Shown here in pieces: positions 7,205 through 13,290 of a stretch of 13,290 bases of DNA. The notes beneath the pieces are model-generated. The model was given only the letters and a program-made list of their open reading frames with translations. It ran no database searches and was not told where the DNA came from. Made by a program: the position numbers and the translations under genes. Source of the stretch: Bacteroidota bacterium (GTDB lineage: Bacteria > Bacteroidota > Bacteroidia > Chitinophagales > Chitinophagaceae). The stretch covers positions 1 to 13,290 of the forward strand of contig JAFAGE010000420.1 of NCBI GenBank assembly GCA_023423015.1. Reading direction: 5' to 3'. Numbering within the stretch: position 1 is the stretch's first letter; the number at the start of each line of letters is the position of its first letter.

Positions 7205-7597
7205 ATGAAAGCGTCATTATCCCGACTCATCCTGTCTATACTGGTTGCGCTGATTTTCCTGGTGTGTGCATTATTAGTATCCGCCAACTCATATGCAACG
7301 TCTCCAGGTACAGCGAACAACGACACCATGCTCGTTGAAAAGAAAATTACCAGCAGAGTACATAAGGTATCGCTATACCCCGATGCAATGCAAAAGGTGT
7401 TATTCTTTTCTGTCAAGGGAGAAAGTGGCAAAGTATACCAGCTATACCTTTTCGACATAGATGGTCACCTGGTGACGCAACGTGAAATAAGAAACAAACA
7501 AACCACCTACATCAGCGATTTCGCAAAAGGCCTTTACCTGTTTGACGTGTTTTGTGATGATGAAAGAATCGGCAATGGACGGATTGCTATCAGGTGA
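7205..7597 (+). CDS. Small secreted protein with a type IX sorting-like C-terminal domain
   Basis: The 130 residues consist of a signal peptide or N-terminal membrane helix (K2, R7, then a hydrophobic run to about residue 26, with possible cuts after VSA or SYA), a short Thr/Asn-rich linker, and one beta-sandwich-like domain from about residue 53. That domain reads VSLYPDAMQKVLFFSV, then YQLYLFDIDGHLV, then ISDFAKGLYLFDVF and finally GNGRIAIR. It follows the layout of T9SS type A sorting domains: a YPNP-like start, a D-x-x-G-x-x-V turn, a KGxY strand and a basic last strand. Such domains normally sit at the end of large secreted enzymes or adhesins; here no cargo is attached. It may be a degenerate remnant, a cell-surface adaptor or simply a related fold. 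It is probably co-oriented with, and perhaps co-transcribed with, the barrel gene upstream. Confidence 0.7.
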   Translation: MKASLSRLILSILVALIFLVCALLVSANSYATSPGTANNDTMLVEKKITSRVHKVSLYPDAMQKVLFFSVKGESGKVYQLYLFDIDGHLVTQREIRNKQTTYISDFAKGLYLFDVFCDDERIGNGRIAIR

Positions 7598-7800
7598 ATA
7601 GTGAATTGAATTTTTTAAACAACATAATTGAAAATATCCAGTAAGCTGCAGGGAAATTATTTAAATCTAATATCCGGTTGAGTCAACACCTGGTCCGTTC
7701 CCTATTACCAAGTACCCTGATCATTAAAGATTTTTTTAATCACTCCCTGCACCTGCTTATTGGTTTTTCAAATCTATCTGGTTCCATTCCAGTATCCTCT

Positions 7801-7837
7801 GCAGCCGGCGACGAACACTTGCCGGCAGCGGCTTTTT
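7801..7837 (+). terminator. Possible intrinsic terminator, plus strand
   Basis: GC-A-GCCGGC (7801-7809) pairs with GCCGGC-A-GC (7821-7829) through one A-A mismatch, with an 11-nt loop. GGC and five T follow (7830-7837). Orientation fits the upstream genes read left to right, but it is about 200 nt from the stop at 7597, so it is only a candidate. Confidence 0.4.
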
Positions 7838-7865
7838 GGGAAGTGAGCGGTGAAAAGTGAGAAAA

Positions 7866-7893
7866 CTGCCCTATACCTTCTGCCCTATGCCTT
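7866..7893. repeat. Two tandem copies of a 14-nt unit
   Basis: CTGCCCTATACCTT (7866-7879) is followed at once by CTGCCCTATGCCTT (7880-7893), 13 of 14 bases identical. It ends 3 nt before the uvrA stop codon. It is probably a simple intergenic tandem duplication. Confidence 0.6.
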
Positions 7894-7896
7894 AAT

Positions 7897-10734
7897 TTAT
7901 TTAGCCAGCTCCGGTTTCAGAAAACGTCCCGTATGGCTTTCCTTAACCTTCACCAAATCTTCAGGTATCCCTTCAAACAATATCCTTCCTCCTCCATCAC
8001 CTCCTTCGGGACCGAGATCAATAATATGATCAGCTACCTTTATCACATCCAGGTTGTGTTCGATCACCAATACCGTATTCCCCCGATCAACCAGCTTGTT
8101 CAGCACATTGAGCAGGTGTTGAATATCCTGAAAATGCAAACCAGTAGTAGGTTCGTCGAGAATGTAAAAAGTTTTACCAGTGTCTTTTTTGCCAAGTTCG
8201 GTAGACAATTTTACACGTTGTGCTTCTCCCCCACTCAGAGTTACCGCCGACTGACCCAGTGTTATATATCCCAGGCCAACTTCCTGCAGTACTTTAATCT
8301 TCCGGAATATGTAAGGCACAGGAGAAAAGAATTCAACAGCCTCATCAACGGTCATGTTCAGCACATCACTGATCGATTTGCCCTTGTACCTGATCTCAAG
8401 TGTCTCCCGATTGTAGCGGCGTCCGTTACATTTCTCACAATGCACATAAACGTCGGGCAAAAAGTTCATCTCGATCACCCGCATGCCACCGCCCTCGCAC
8501 ACATCGCACCGGCCACTTTTCACATTGAATGAAAACCGGCCTGGAGTATAGCCTCTTATTTTCGCTTCCGGCACCGATGCAAACAAGGTTCTGATATCGG
8601 TGAAGAAGCCGCAATACGTCGCCGGATTGCTTCGCGGAGTACGGCCGATTGGCGACTGATCCATCTCAATCACTTTATCAATTGAATCAAGACCCTTAAC
8701 ATCTTTGTAAGGAAGCGCTGCAGGTTTTGAATTATAACAATGCGTGCTTAAGATTGGATAAAGTGTTTCATTTATCAGTGTAGATTTTCCGCTGCCGCTT
8801 ACGCCCGTCACCACAATCAATTTTCCAAGAGGAAATTTTACATTCAGGGATTTCAGGTTGTTTCCTGTTGCGCCCTTTATTTCAATAAATTTTCCATTTC
8901 CCTTTCTGCGGGTTCCGGGAACCGCAATTGTTTTTTCACCAAACAAAAACCGCGAGGTATCAGAATCTGAAGCATAAATTTTCTTTGGATCTCCAGATGC
9001 CACTATTTGCCCGCCGTATTTTCCGGCACGCGGACCAATATCTACCAGGTGGTCAGATGCGAGCATGATATCTTTGTCGTGTTCAACAACCAGTACACTG
9101 TTACCAATGTCGCGCAGGTTTTTCAATGCATCTATCAATCGCTGATTATCGCGTGAATGCAACCCAATGCTTGGTTCATCAAGGATGTACGTTATTCCCT
9201 GTAGCTGCGAACCGATTTGTGTAGCGAGCCGGATACGCTGCGATTCGCCTCCACTGAGCGTTCGGGCAGCGCGGTTCAACGTAAGATAGGTCAACCCTAC
9301 GTCGAGCAAAAATTGTAAACGTTCACGAATTTCTTTGATCACGTCTTTGCCAATGGTTCTTTGTTTTTCACTTACCCGGTCTTCAACACCATCGAACCAT
9401 AGCATAAGTTTATCGAGATTGATGGAGTTGAGTTCAGAGATATTCTTTCCATCGATTTTAAACCATAAACTCTCGCGGCGCAGACGCGCACCTTCACAAA
9501 CAGGGCAGGTTTTCAATTCCATAAATTGCTCTACCCATTCGCGGAGTGATTCGCTTGTTCCGCCAGCAAACCAGCGTTTCAATTGCGGAATTATTCCTTC
9601 ATACTCGTCGGCATAAACGGCACCTCCACCGGTAATGTCTGAATCTTCTATATCAATGCTTCCTTCACCTTCTTCATTACCATATAACAACAAATTCAGC
9701 GAACGTTGAGGAAGATCCTTTACAGGTTTATTCAGGTCTATTTTATGCTTACGCGCAAGTTGCTGCACCTGCTTGAACACATATGCTTCACGCGCTTCGC
9801 CAAGTGGAACAAACGCACCTTCATTAATGCTATATTCCCTGTCAGGTAATATTGCGTCAATACTTACCTGGTAAATGTCACCAAGACCCTTACAATTTGG
9901 ACAATATCCATATGGAGAGTTAAACGAAAACGAATTTGGTGATGGTTCTTCATAACTGATGCCGGTGTCTTCACACATCAGCTCCTTGCTATATTGAACT
10001 ATCTTATTCGAATCGTTCAACAGAATAAACATCAGGTCCTTTCCAACCTGTAGCGCTTTTTGAACACTCTGGCTCAATCGCACTTTCATGTCGTCAGTAA
10101 CTGCAAGGCGGTCGATCACGACTTCGATGTCGTGAATTTTATACCTGTCAACCTGCATTTTTGCAGCGAGGTCTTTCACTTCGCCGTCAACGCGCACTTT
10201 TAAATATCCCTTCTTCCTGATGTCTTCGAATAATTCGCGGTAGTGTCCTTTTCTTCCGCGCACAAGCGGCGCGAGTACACTTATTTTATTACCGGAATAT
10301 TTATTGAAAATATTCTGAACAATTTCTTCTTCACTAAACTTAATCATCTTTTTACCGGTGTTGTAGCTATATGCTTCTGCTGTGCGGGCAAAAAGCAAAC
10401 GCATAAAGTCGTACACTTCGGTAATGGTTCCAACAGTTGATCTTGGATTCCTGTTGGTGGTTTTTTGTTCAATGGATATTACGGGAGAAAGTCCTGTGAT
10501 CTTGTCCACATCAGGCCGCTCCATGTCGCCAATAAATTGGCGTGCATATGCGGAAAAACTTTCCATATATCGCCGTTGTCCTTCGTTGTAAATGGTATCG
10601 AAAGCAAGCGACGATTTTCCGCTTCCACTAACCCCGGTAAAAACAACAAGTTTGTTTTTGGGGATTTTAAGGTCTATGTTTTTGAGATTGTGCTCACGGG
10701 CTCCGAATACCTCGATAAATTCCTGGCCTTCCAT
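7897..10734 (-). CDS. uvrA: Excinuclease ABC subunit UvrA
   Basis: UvrA is the damage-recognition ATPase of nucleotide excision repair; a UvrA dimer with UvrB scans DNA and loads UvrB at lesions. The 945 residues match the usual length. The first ATPase has Walker A GVSGSGKS (34-41), signature LSGGES (493-498) and Walker B ILDE (517-520). The second has Walker A (643-650), signature LSGGEA (833-838) and ILDE (858-861). Zinc-module cysteine pairs are intact: C278/C281 with C410/C413, and C743/C746 with C766/C769. I chose the ATG at 10734 (MEGQEFIEVFGAREHNL); an in-frame TTG three codons upstream lies within the promoter element and is unlikely. A perfect -7 element 6 nt before the ATG suggests a leaderless mRNA. 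The gene stands alone, convergent with the sorting-like protein gene. Confidence 0.98.
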   Translation of the reverse strand: MEGQEFIEVFGAREHNLKNIDLKIPKNKLVVFTGVSGSGKSSLAFDTIYNEGQRRYMESFSAYARQFIGDMERPDVDKITGLSPVISIEQKTTNRNPRSTVGTITEVYDFMRLLFARTAEAYSYNTGKKMIKFSEEEIVQNIFNKYSGNKISVLAPLVRGRKGHYRELFEDIRKKGYLKVRVDGEVKDLAAKMQVDRYKIHDIEVVIDRLAVTDDMKVRLSQSVQKALQVGKDLMFILLNDSNKIVQYSKELMCEDTGISYEEPSPNSFSFNSPYGYCPNCKGLGDIYQVSIDAILPDREYSINEGAFVPLGEAREAYVFKQVQQLARKHKIDLNKPVKDLPQRSLNLLLYGNEEGEGSIDIEDSDITGGGAVYADEYEGIIPQLKRWFAGGTSESLREWVEQFMELKTCPVCEGARLRRESLWFKIDGKNISELNSINLDKLMLWFDGVEDRVSEKQRTIGKDVIKEIRERLQFLLDVGLTYLTLNRAARTLSGGESQRIRLATQIGSQLQGITYILDEPSIGLHSRDNQRLIDALKNLRDIGNSVLVVEHDKDIMLASDHLVDIGPRAGKYGGQIVASGDPKKIYASDSDTSRFLFGEKTIAVPGTRRKGNGKFIEIKGATGNNLKSLNVKFPLGKLIVVTGVSGSGKSTLINETLYPILSTHCYNSKPAALPYKDVKGLDSIDKVIEMDQSPIGRTPRSNPATYCGFFTDIRTLFASVPEAKIRGYTPGRFSFNVKSGRCDVCEGGGMRVIEMNFLPDVYVHCEKCNGRRYNRETLEIRYKGKSISDVLNMTVDEAVEFFSPVPYIFRKIKVLQEVGLGYITLGQSAVTLSGGEAQRVKLSTELGKKDTGKTFYILDEPTTGLHFQDIQHLLNVLNKLVDRGNTVLVIEHNLDVIKVADHIIDLGPEGGDGGGRILFEGIPEDLVKVKESHTGRFLKPELAK

Positions 10735-10740
10735 AAGGAG

Positions 10741-10748
10741 CAAAGGTA
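10741..10748 (-). promoter_or_regulatory. Bacteroidota -7 promoter element of uvrA
   Basis: Read on the minus strand this is TACCTTTG, a perfect TAnnTTTG. Only CTCCTT separates it from the uvrA ATG at 10734, so transcription should begin at or within a few bases of the start codon. No convincing -33 TTTG was found at the expected distance. The element and the next base (TACCTTTGC) are identical to those before rpsF. Confidence 0.6.
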
Positions 10749-10769
10749 CGAAATGACAGAGGGATGGAG

Positions 10770-10805
10770 GGCAGACTTGTCCGCCAAAGCTTTAGCGTAG
10801 GAGGA
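10770..10805. repeat. REP-like composite inverted repeat between uvrA and the dehydrogenase gene
   Basis: GGCAGAC (10770-10776) pairs with GTCCGCC (10779-10785) across two bases, with one A/C mismatch that becomes a G-U pair on the other strand. TCCGCC (10780-10785) can instead pair with GGAGGA (10800-10805) around a loop that holds the palindrome AAAGCTTT (10786-10793). I recall similar strings with CCGCC, AAGCTTTAGCG and GGCGGA as dispersed intergenic repeats in Bacteroidota and other genomes, but cannot verify this from one copy. The rest of the 110-bp gap holds a small hairpin, AGGCGC with GCGCCT (10814-10831), with no T run, so it is not a convincing terminator. Confidence 0.4.
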
Positions 10806-10844
10806 GGATCGAGAGGCGCCGCCCTGCGCCTTCAGTCTCCGCCC

Positions 10845-11705
10845 TTAGGAAACTATTTCGCCGCCATTCGGATGCAGAAACTGCCCGGTAAGGTAGGATG
10901 AGTCGTCGCTGGCGAGGAAGAGGTATGAAGGTGCCACTTCCACGGGTTCGCCCGCGCGCTTCAAAGGCACATCGCTACCGTGCTGGGCTACACGCTTCCC
11001 TTCAAAACTCGAAGGAATAAGAGGAGTCCAGATAGGACCCGGTGCCACTCCGTTTACCCGAATGCCTTTTTCGGCCAGGTTGGCCGACAAGCTCCGGGTA
11101 AACGCCACGATTGCGCCTTTGGTAGCGGCGTAATCAATAAGCGTTGCGCTGCCGCGAAACGCAGTAACCGAAGATGAATTGATGATGCTGCTTCCTTTGC
11201 GGAGGTGCGGCATCGCATATTTAGTGACCCAGAAATAAGAAAATATGTTGGTCGAAAAAGTGGCCATAAGCTGCTTTGTAGATATGTCCTCCAGCTTTTC
11301 CGCAGCCCAGTGTAATGCAGCATTATTGACCAGCACATCAATGCGTCCAAACTCCTTCACAGTTTTTTCCACCAGCCGCTTACAATTATTCTCTTTCGAG
11401 ATATCTCCGGGAATCAGCAGGCATCTTCCTCCATACTTCTCCACGTGCATGCGGGTGGTATTGGCATCTTCTTCTTCGTTGAGATACGAAATGGCAACAT
11501 CAGCACCTTCCTTGGCAAATAATATGGCCACAGCACGGCCAATGCCACTGTCGCCACCCGTAATCAAGGCAATCTTTCCCTTTAGTTTACCACTGCCCTT
11601 TTGCTCCGGATTATCGAAAACCGGTTCAGGATGCATTTTCGATTCTTTTCCCGGCCGGCGTTGCTGCTGCTTTTTACGCAATGGTTTTTTCTGCCCCTTC
11701 GACAT
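10845..11705 (-). CDS. Short-chain dehydrogenase/reductase, general-stress type
   Basis: This is an NAD(P)-dependent oxidoreductase of the classical SDR family, probably cytoplasmic. The Rossmann nucleotide motif is TGGDSGIG (residues 49-56), with NNAA at 127-130. The catalytic tetrad is N153, S179, Y192 and K196 (in YAATK). The PG motif and a substrate loop (VAPGPIWTPLIPSS) follow. The overall pattern, including the roughly 40-residue N-terminal extension and SSYLTGQFLHPNGG near the end, resembles the YhdF/YdaD/general-stress-protein-39 group, whose substrates are poorly known. The first 23 residues are very rich in Lys, Arg and Gln (KKPLRKKQQQRR). Start: ATG at 11705. The gene is divergent from the epimerase across 70 bp. 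On the minus strand a TATTCTTTG string 27 nt upstream resembles the -7 element with one extra base. Substrate is not predicted. Confidence 0.92.
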   Translation of the reverse strand: MSKGQKKPLRKKQQQRRPGKESKMHPEPVFDNPEQKGSGKLKGKIALITGGDSGIGRAVAILFAKEGADVAISYLNEEEDANTTRMHVEKYGGRCLLIPGDISKENNCKRLVEKTVKEFGRIDVLVNNAALHWAAEKLEDISTKQLMATFSTNIFSYFWVTKYAMPHLRKGSSIINSSSVTAFRGSATLIDYAATKGAIVAFTRSLSANLAEKGIRVNGVAPGPIWTPLIPSSFEGKRVAQHGSDVPLKRAGEPVEVAPSYLFLASDDSSYLTGQFLHPNGGEIVS

Positions 11706-11752
11706 GAAATTCTATTTACAGGCAGCCGTGCAAAGAATATTCCATCGTTTGT

Positions 11753-11760
11753 ACCTTTCA
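11753..11760 (+). promoter_or_regulatory. Possible -7 element for the aldose epimerase gene
   Basis: TACCTTTC differs from TAnnTTTG only in the last base and lies 15 nt before the ATG at 11776, which would leave a very short leader. No -33 element is evident. It is the best candidate in the 70-bp divergent region. Confidence 0.35.
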
Positions 11761-11775
11761 TGTCAAACAGAGTAC

Positions 11776-12675
11776 ATGTTCACCATCGAAAATGATTTTC
11801 TGCGGGTATCTGTAAAATCCAAAGGAGCAGAACTTTCAAGTTTATTCTCCAAAGAATCACAGCTGGAATTTATGTGGAACGGAGATGAGCGCTTCTGGAG
11901 TAAACAATCGCCCATTTTATTTCCGATAGTCGGCACCCTTAAACAAAACACATACTATTATAAGGGTCAGCCTTATAACCTGGGCAGGCATGGTTTTGCC
12001 CGAGACCGCGAATTCACCTGCGAATCCCAGGATACGTCTTCGCTGGTCATGACTCTCACCAGCGACGAAAAGACCCTGCGCGTATACCCGTTCGAATTTA
12101 AGCTGAACATCATTTACAGGCTTGATGGCAACATGCTGCACGTGACGTACCGCGTCACAAATAGTTCAGAGAAAAATGAAATGTACTTTTCTATTGGGGG
12201 ACATCCTGCCTTTCGGGTGCCGTTTCATGCAGGCCTCAGGTATCATCACTACATTCTTGAATTTGAAAAGGTGGAAATGGCCTGGCGATGGCCCATCTCT
12301 CCTGAGGGACTAATCGAAGCTTCTCCCCGATCCTTTTTAATGAACGAAAACCTGGTTCCTTTGCGAAAAGAATTGTTTCGCAATGATGCGATTGTTTTGA
12401 AACACCCGAACTCCGACAAAATCACCTTAAGAACAAAAAAACGTTCAGAGCGGCTGGAATTCTACTTTCCGCGTTTTCCCTACCTGGGTATATGGGCTGC
12501 ACCACGCGCCGACTTCGTTTGTCTTGAACCATGGTGCGGCATAGCAGACAGTATTACCTCCAATCAGCAGCTTGATCGAAAAGAGGGAATCAATTTTCTT
12601 GCACCCGGACTAACTTTCGAAAGAACATGGTCGGTAAAACTAATTTCTCACCCAGACGCTGACGCTTCCAGGTGA
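11776..12675 (+). CDS. Aldose 1-epimerase family protein (LacX-like)
   Basis: This is a galactose-mutarotase-fold protein of 299 residues that probably interconverts alpha and beta anomers of an aldose or acts on a sugar phosphate. The frame is open far upstream, but that part runs antisense through the dehydrogenase gene. The ATG at 11776 (MFTIENDFLRVSVKSKGAEL) gives the normal N terminus. GRHGFAR (70-76) holds the first catalytic histidine H72, SIGGHPAF (139-146) the second, H143, and CLEPWCG (249-255) the general-base glutamate E251. All three are in the order expected for the LacX subgroup. The 3' end overlaps the convergent alpha-amylase gene by 36 nt, so both stops lie inside each other's coding sequence. 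A role in handling sugars released by the amylase is plausible but inferred from position alone. Confidence 0.9.
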   Translation: MFTIENDFLRVSVKSKGAELSSLFSKESQLEFMWNGDERFWSKQSPILFPIVGTLKQNTYYYKGQPYNLGRHGFARDREFTCESQDTSSLVMTLTSDEKTLRVYPFEFKLNIIYRLDGNMLHVTYRVTNSSEKNEMYFSIGGHPAFRVPFHAGLRYHHYILEFEKVEMAWRWPISPEGLIEASPRSFLMNENLVPLRKELFRNDAIVLKHPNSDKITLRTKKRSERLEFYFPRFPYLGIWAAPRADFVCLEPWCGIADSITSNQQLDRKEGINFLAPGLTFERTWSVKLISHPDADASR

Positions 12676-13290
12676 CACGGGGAAATCGCCCTGACCCTGC
12701 TCATCGAGCTTTATGATTGCATCATTGTTGCCGAGGTAATCTTTCATCGAGGCGTTTCCAAAACGGCTTCCCATCTCCATGGTTAGGGTGTTCGCGTCGC
12801 CATTCGAAACAACTACGGCGCAACCTGAACCTTCAACCTCATCGGAACCTTCGCGTACCCAGCCGATACAGTTTTCGTGGTTGAAGTAGTCGCGCTGTTC
12901 GCCATATGCATATACTTTTCTTGCTTTTAAAAGCAGCTCCAGGCCGGCACATTTCTCCAGGAATATTTCATGTTCATTACCATCACCGCCCTTATCGCGA
13001 TAATGGGCACCAAATAAGTCGGGATAAAACACGCATGGATAACCTTGTGCCCTAAGCAGGATCATAGAATATGCATGCGGCTTAAACCAGGCTTCCACGG
13101 GAGCTTCCAGCGATTGCAGCGGTTGTGTGTCGTGGTTATCAACAACTGTCACGGTCAGTTCGGGCCTCACCATAAGTAATGATCCATCGAAAATAGTTCT
13201 GAGGTCATAGTCTTTGCCTCGGTTGGATGCCTCGAAAAAATTATGGTGAAGGGAAGCATCGAACATCGACATGCGGTCGCCGGTTGTTTC
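12640..13290 (-). CDS. GH13 alpha-amylase, cytoplasmic type, C-terminal part (5' end outside window)
   Basis: This is the last 216 residues of a glycoside hydrolase family 13 alpha-amylase that cleaves alpha-1,4 glucosidic bonds in starch, glycogen or maltodextrins. The frame runs off the window; an ATG at 13272 is internal, and the six upstream codons (ETTGDR) continue the protein. Conserved region IV is VDNHDTQ (fragment residues 50-56), containing the third catalytic aspartate D54. Before it, MSMFDASLHHNFFEAS corresponds to the LFDVPLHYNFHEAS stretch of E. coli AmyA-type and Bacillus liquefying amylases (GH13 subfamily 5). The C-terminal beta domain ends DFPVSPGSVSVWV, also typical of that group. 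The catalytic nucleophile and acid lie outside the window. Whether a signal peptide exists cannot be seen. It overlaps the epimerase gene tail to tail. Confidence 0.94.
   Translation of the reverse strand, partial: ETTGDRMSMFDASLHHNFFEASNRGKDYDLRTIFDGSLLMVRPELTVTVVDNHDTQPLQSLEAPVEAWFKPHAYSMILLRAQGYPCVFYPDLFGAHYRDKGGDGNEHEIFLEKCAGLELLLKARKVYAYGEQRDYFNHENCIGWVREGSDEVEGSGCAVVVSNGDANTLTMEMGSRFGNASMKDYLGNNDAIIKLDEQGQGDFPVSPGSVSVWVRN

Larger units (their letters stand above)
7598..7896. other. Non-coding stretch between the sorting-like protein gene and uvrA
   Basis: These 299 bp separate two convergent genes. The first half is AT-rich with no recognisable motif. The second half holds a GC-rich hairpin (7801-7829) and a 14-nt tandem repeat (7866-7893). 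A 60-codon reading frame with a TTG start (7678-7860) has no protein-like pattern and is not called. AAGTGA occurs twice in GAAGTGAGCGG and AAAAGTGAGAA (about 7840-7861). Nothing resembling an RNA gene was seen. Confidence 0.6.

Noticed and set aside
7205..7290. A lipoprotein signal on the sorting-like protein (cysteine at residue 21)
   Set aside because: The residue before Cys is Val and the hydrophobic run continues past it, so there is no acceptable lipobox.
7678..7860. A 60-codon frame with TTG start in the gap before uvrA
   Set aside because: It has no ribosome-binding or promoter context and no protein-like pattern, and it overlaps the hairpin at 7801-7829.
11245..11775. A 5' extension of the epimerase reading frame giving a 476-residue protein
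   Set aside because: The extra 177 codons run antisense through the dehydrogenase gene and encode no epimerase sequence. The family N terminus begins at the ATG at 11776.
1..13290. A novel defence, mobile or biosynthetic system
   Set aside because: Almost every gene belongs to a well-known housekeeping or metabolic family; there are no integrases, toxin-antitoxin pairs, CRISPR repeats or clustered unknown genes.

Overview
The window looks like a chromosomal segment of a member of the phylum Bacteroidota, probably a Chitinophagales/Sphingobacteriia-type organism. The evidence is threefold. Shine-Dalgarno sequences are lacking before most starts, which instead have A-rich leaders. Two perfect Bacteroidota-type -7 promoter elements (TACCTTTG, consensus TAnnTTTG) lie before rpsF and uvrA. 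The protein families also fit: a short RRM protein with a glycine tail, a secreted beta-barrel ending in phenylalanine, and a domain resembling a type IX secretion sorting signal. The content is mostly housekeeping. I see no phage, transposase, CRISPR array, tRNA or rRNA.

Layout. Positions 1-2371 (+): the 3' part of a polyprenyl diphosphate synthase gene, then recJ 12 nt downstream. Positions 2360-4213 (-): htpG, convergent with recJ and overlapping it by 12 nt. Positions 4340-5460 (+): a promoter and the ribosomal operon rpsF-rpsR-rplI, without the ssb or priB genes found inside this operon in other phyla. Positions 5471-6067 (+): a hairpin after rplI, then an RRM RNA-binding protein gene with two small dyads in its leader and a strong intrinsic terminator behind it. 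Positions 6176-7597 (+): two secreted or outer-membrane proteins, a beta-barrel and a 130-residue protein that is little more than a signal peptide plus a type IX sorting-like domain. Positions 7598-7896: a non-coding stretch with a hairpin and a small tandem repeat. Positions 7897-10734 (-): uvrA, whose promoter element lies so close to its ATG that the mRNA is probably leaderless. Positions 10845-11705 (-): a short-chain dehydrogenase of the general-stress type. Positions 11776-12675 (+): a LacX-like aldose epimerase, convergent with and overlapping by 36 nt the 3' end of a cytoplasmic-type GH13 alpha-amylase (12640-13290, -), which runs out of the window.

Functional themes are DNA repair (recJ, uvrA), protein quality control (htpG), translation (S6, S18, L9), isoprenoid synthesis, envelope proteins and alpha-glucan/aldose metabolism. 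The gene pairs appear to be independent transcription units rather than one system. I did not find a convincing undescribed multi-gene system. The most unusual items are the stand-alone sorting-like domain protein, the leaderless-looking uvrA promoter, the dyads before the RRM gene and a possible REP-like repeat between uvrA and the dehydrogenase gene.
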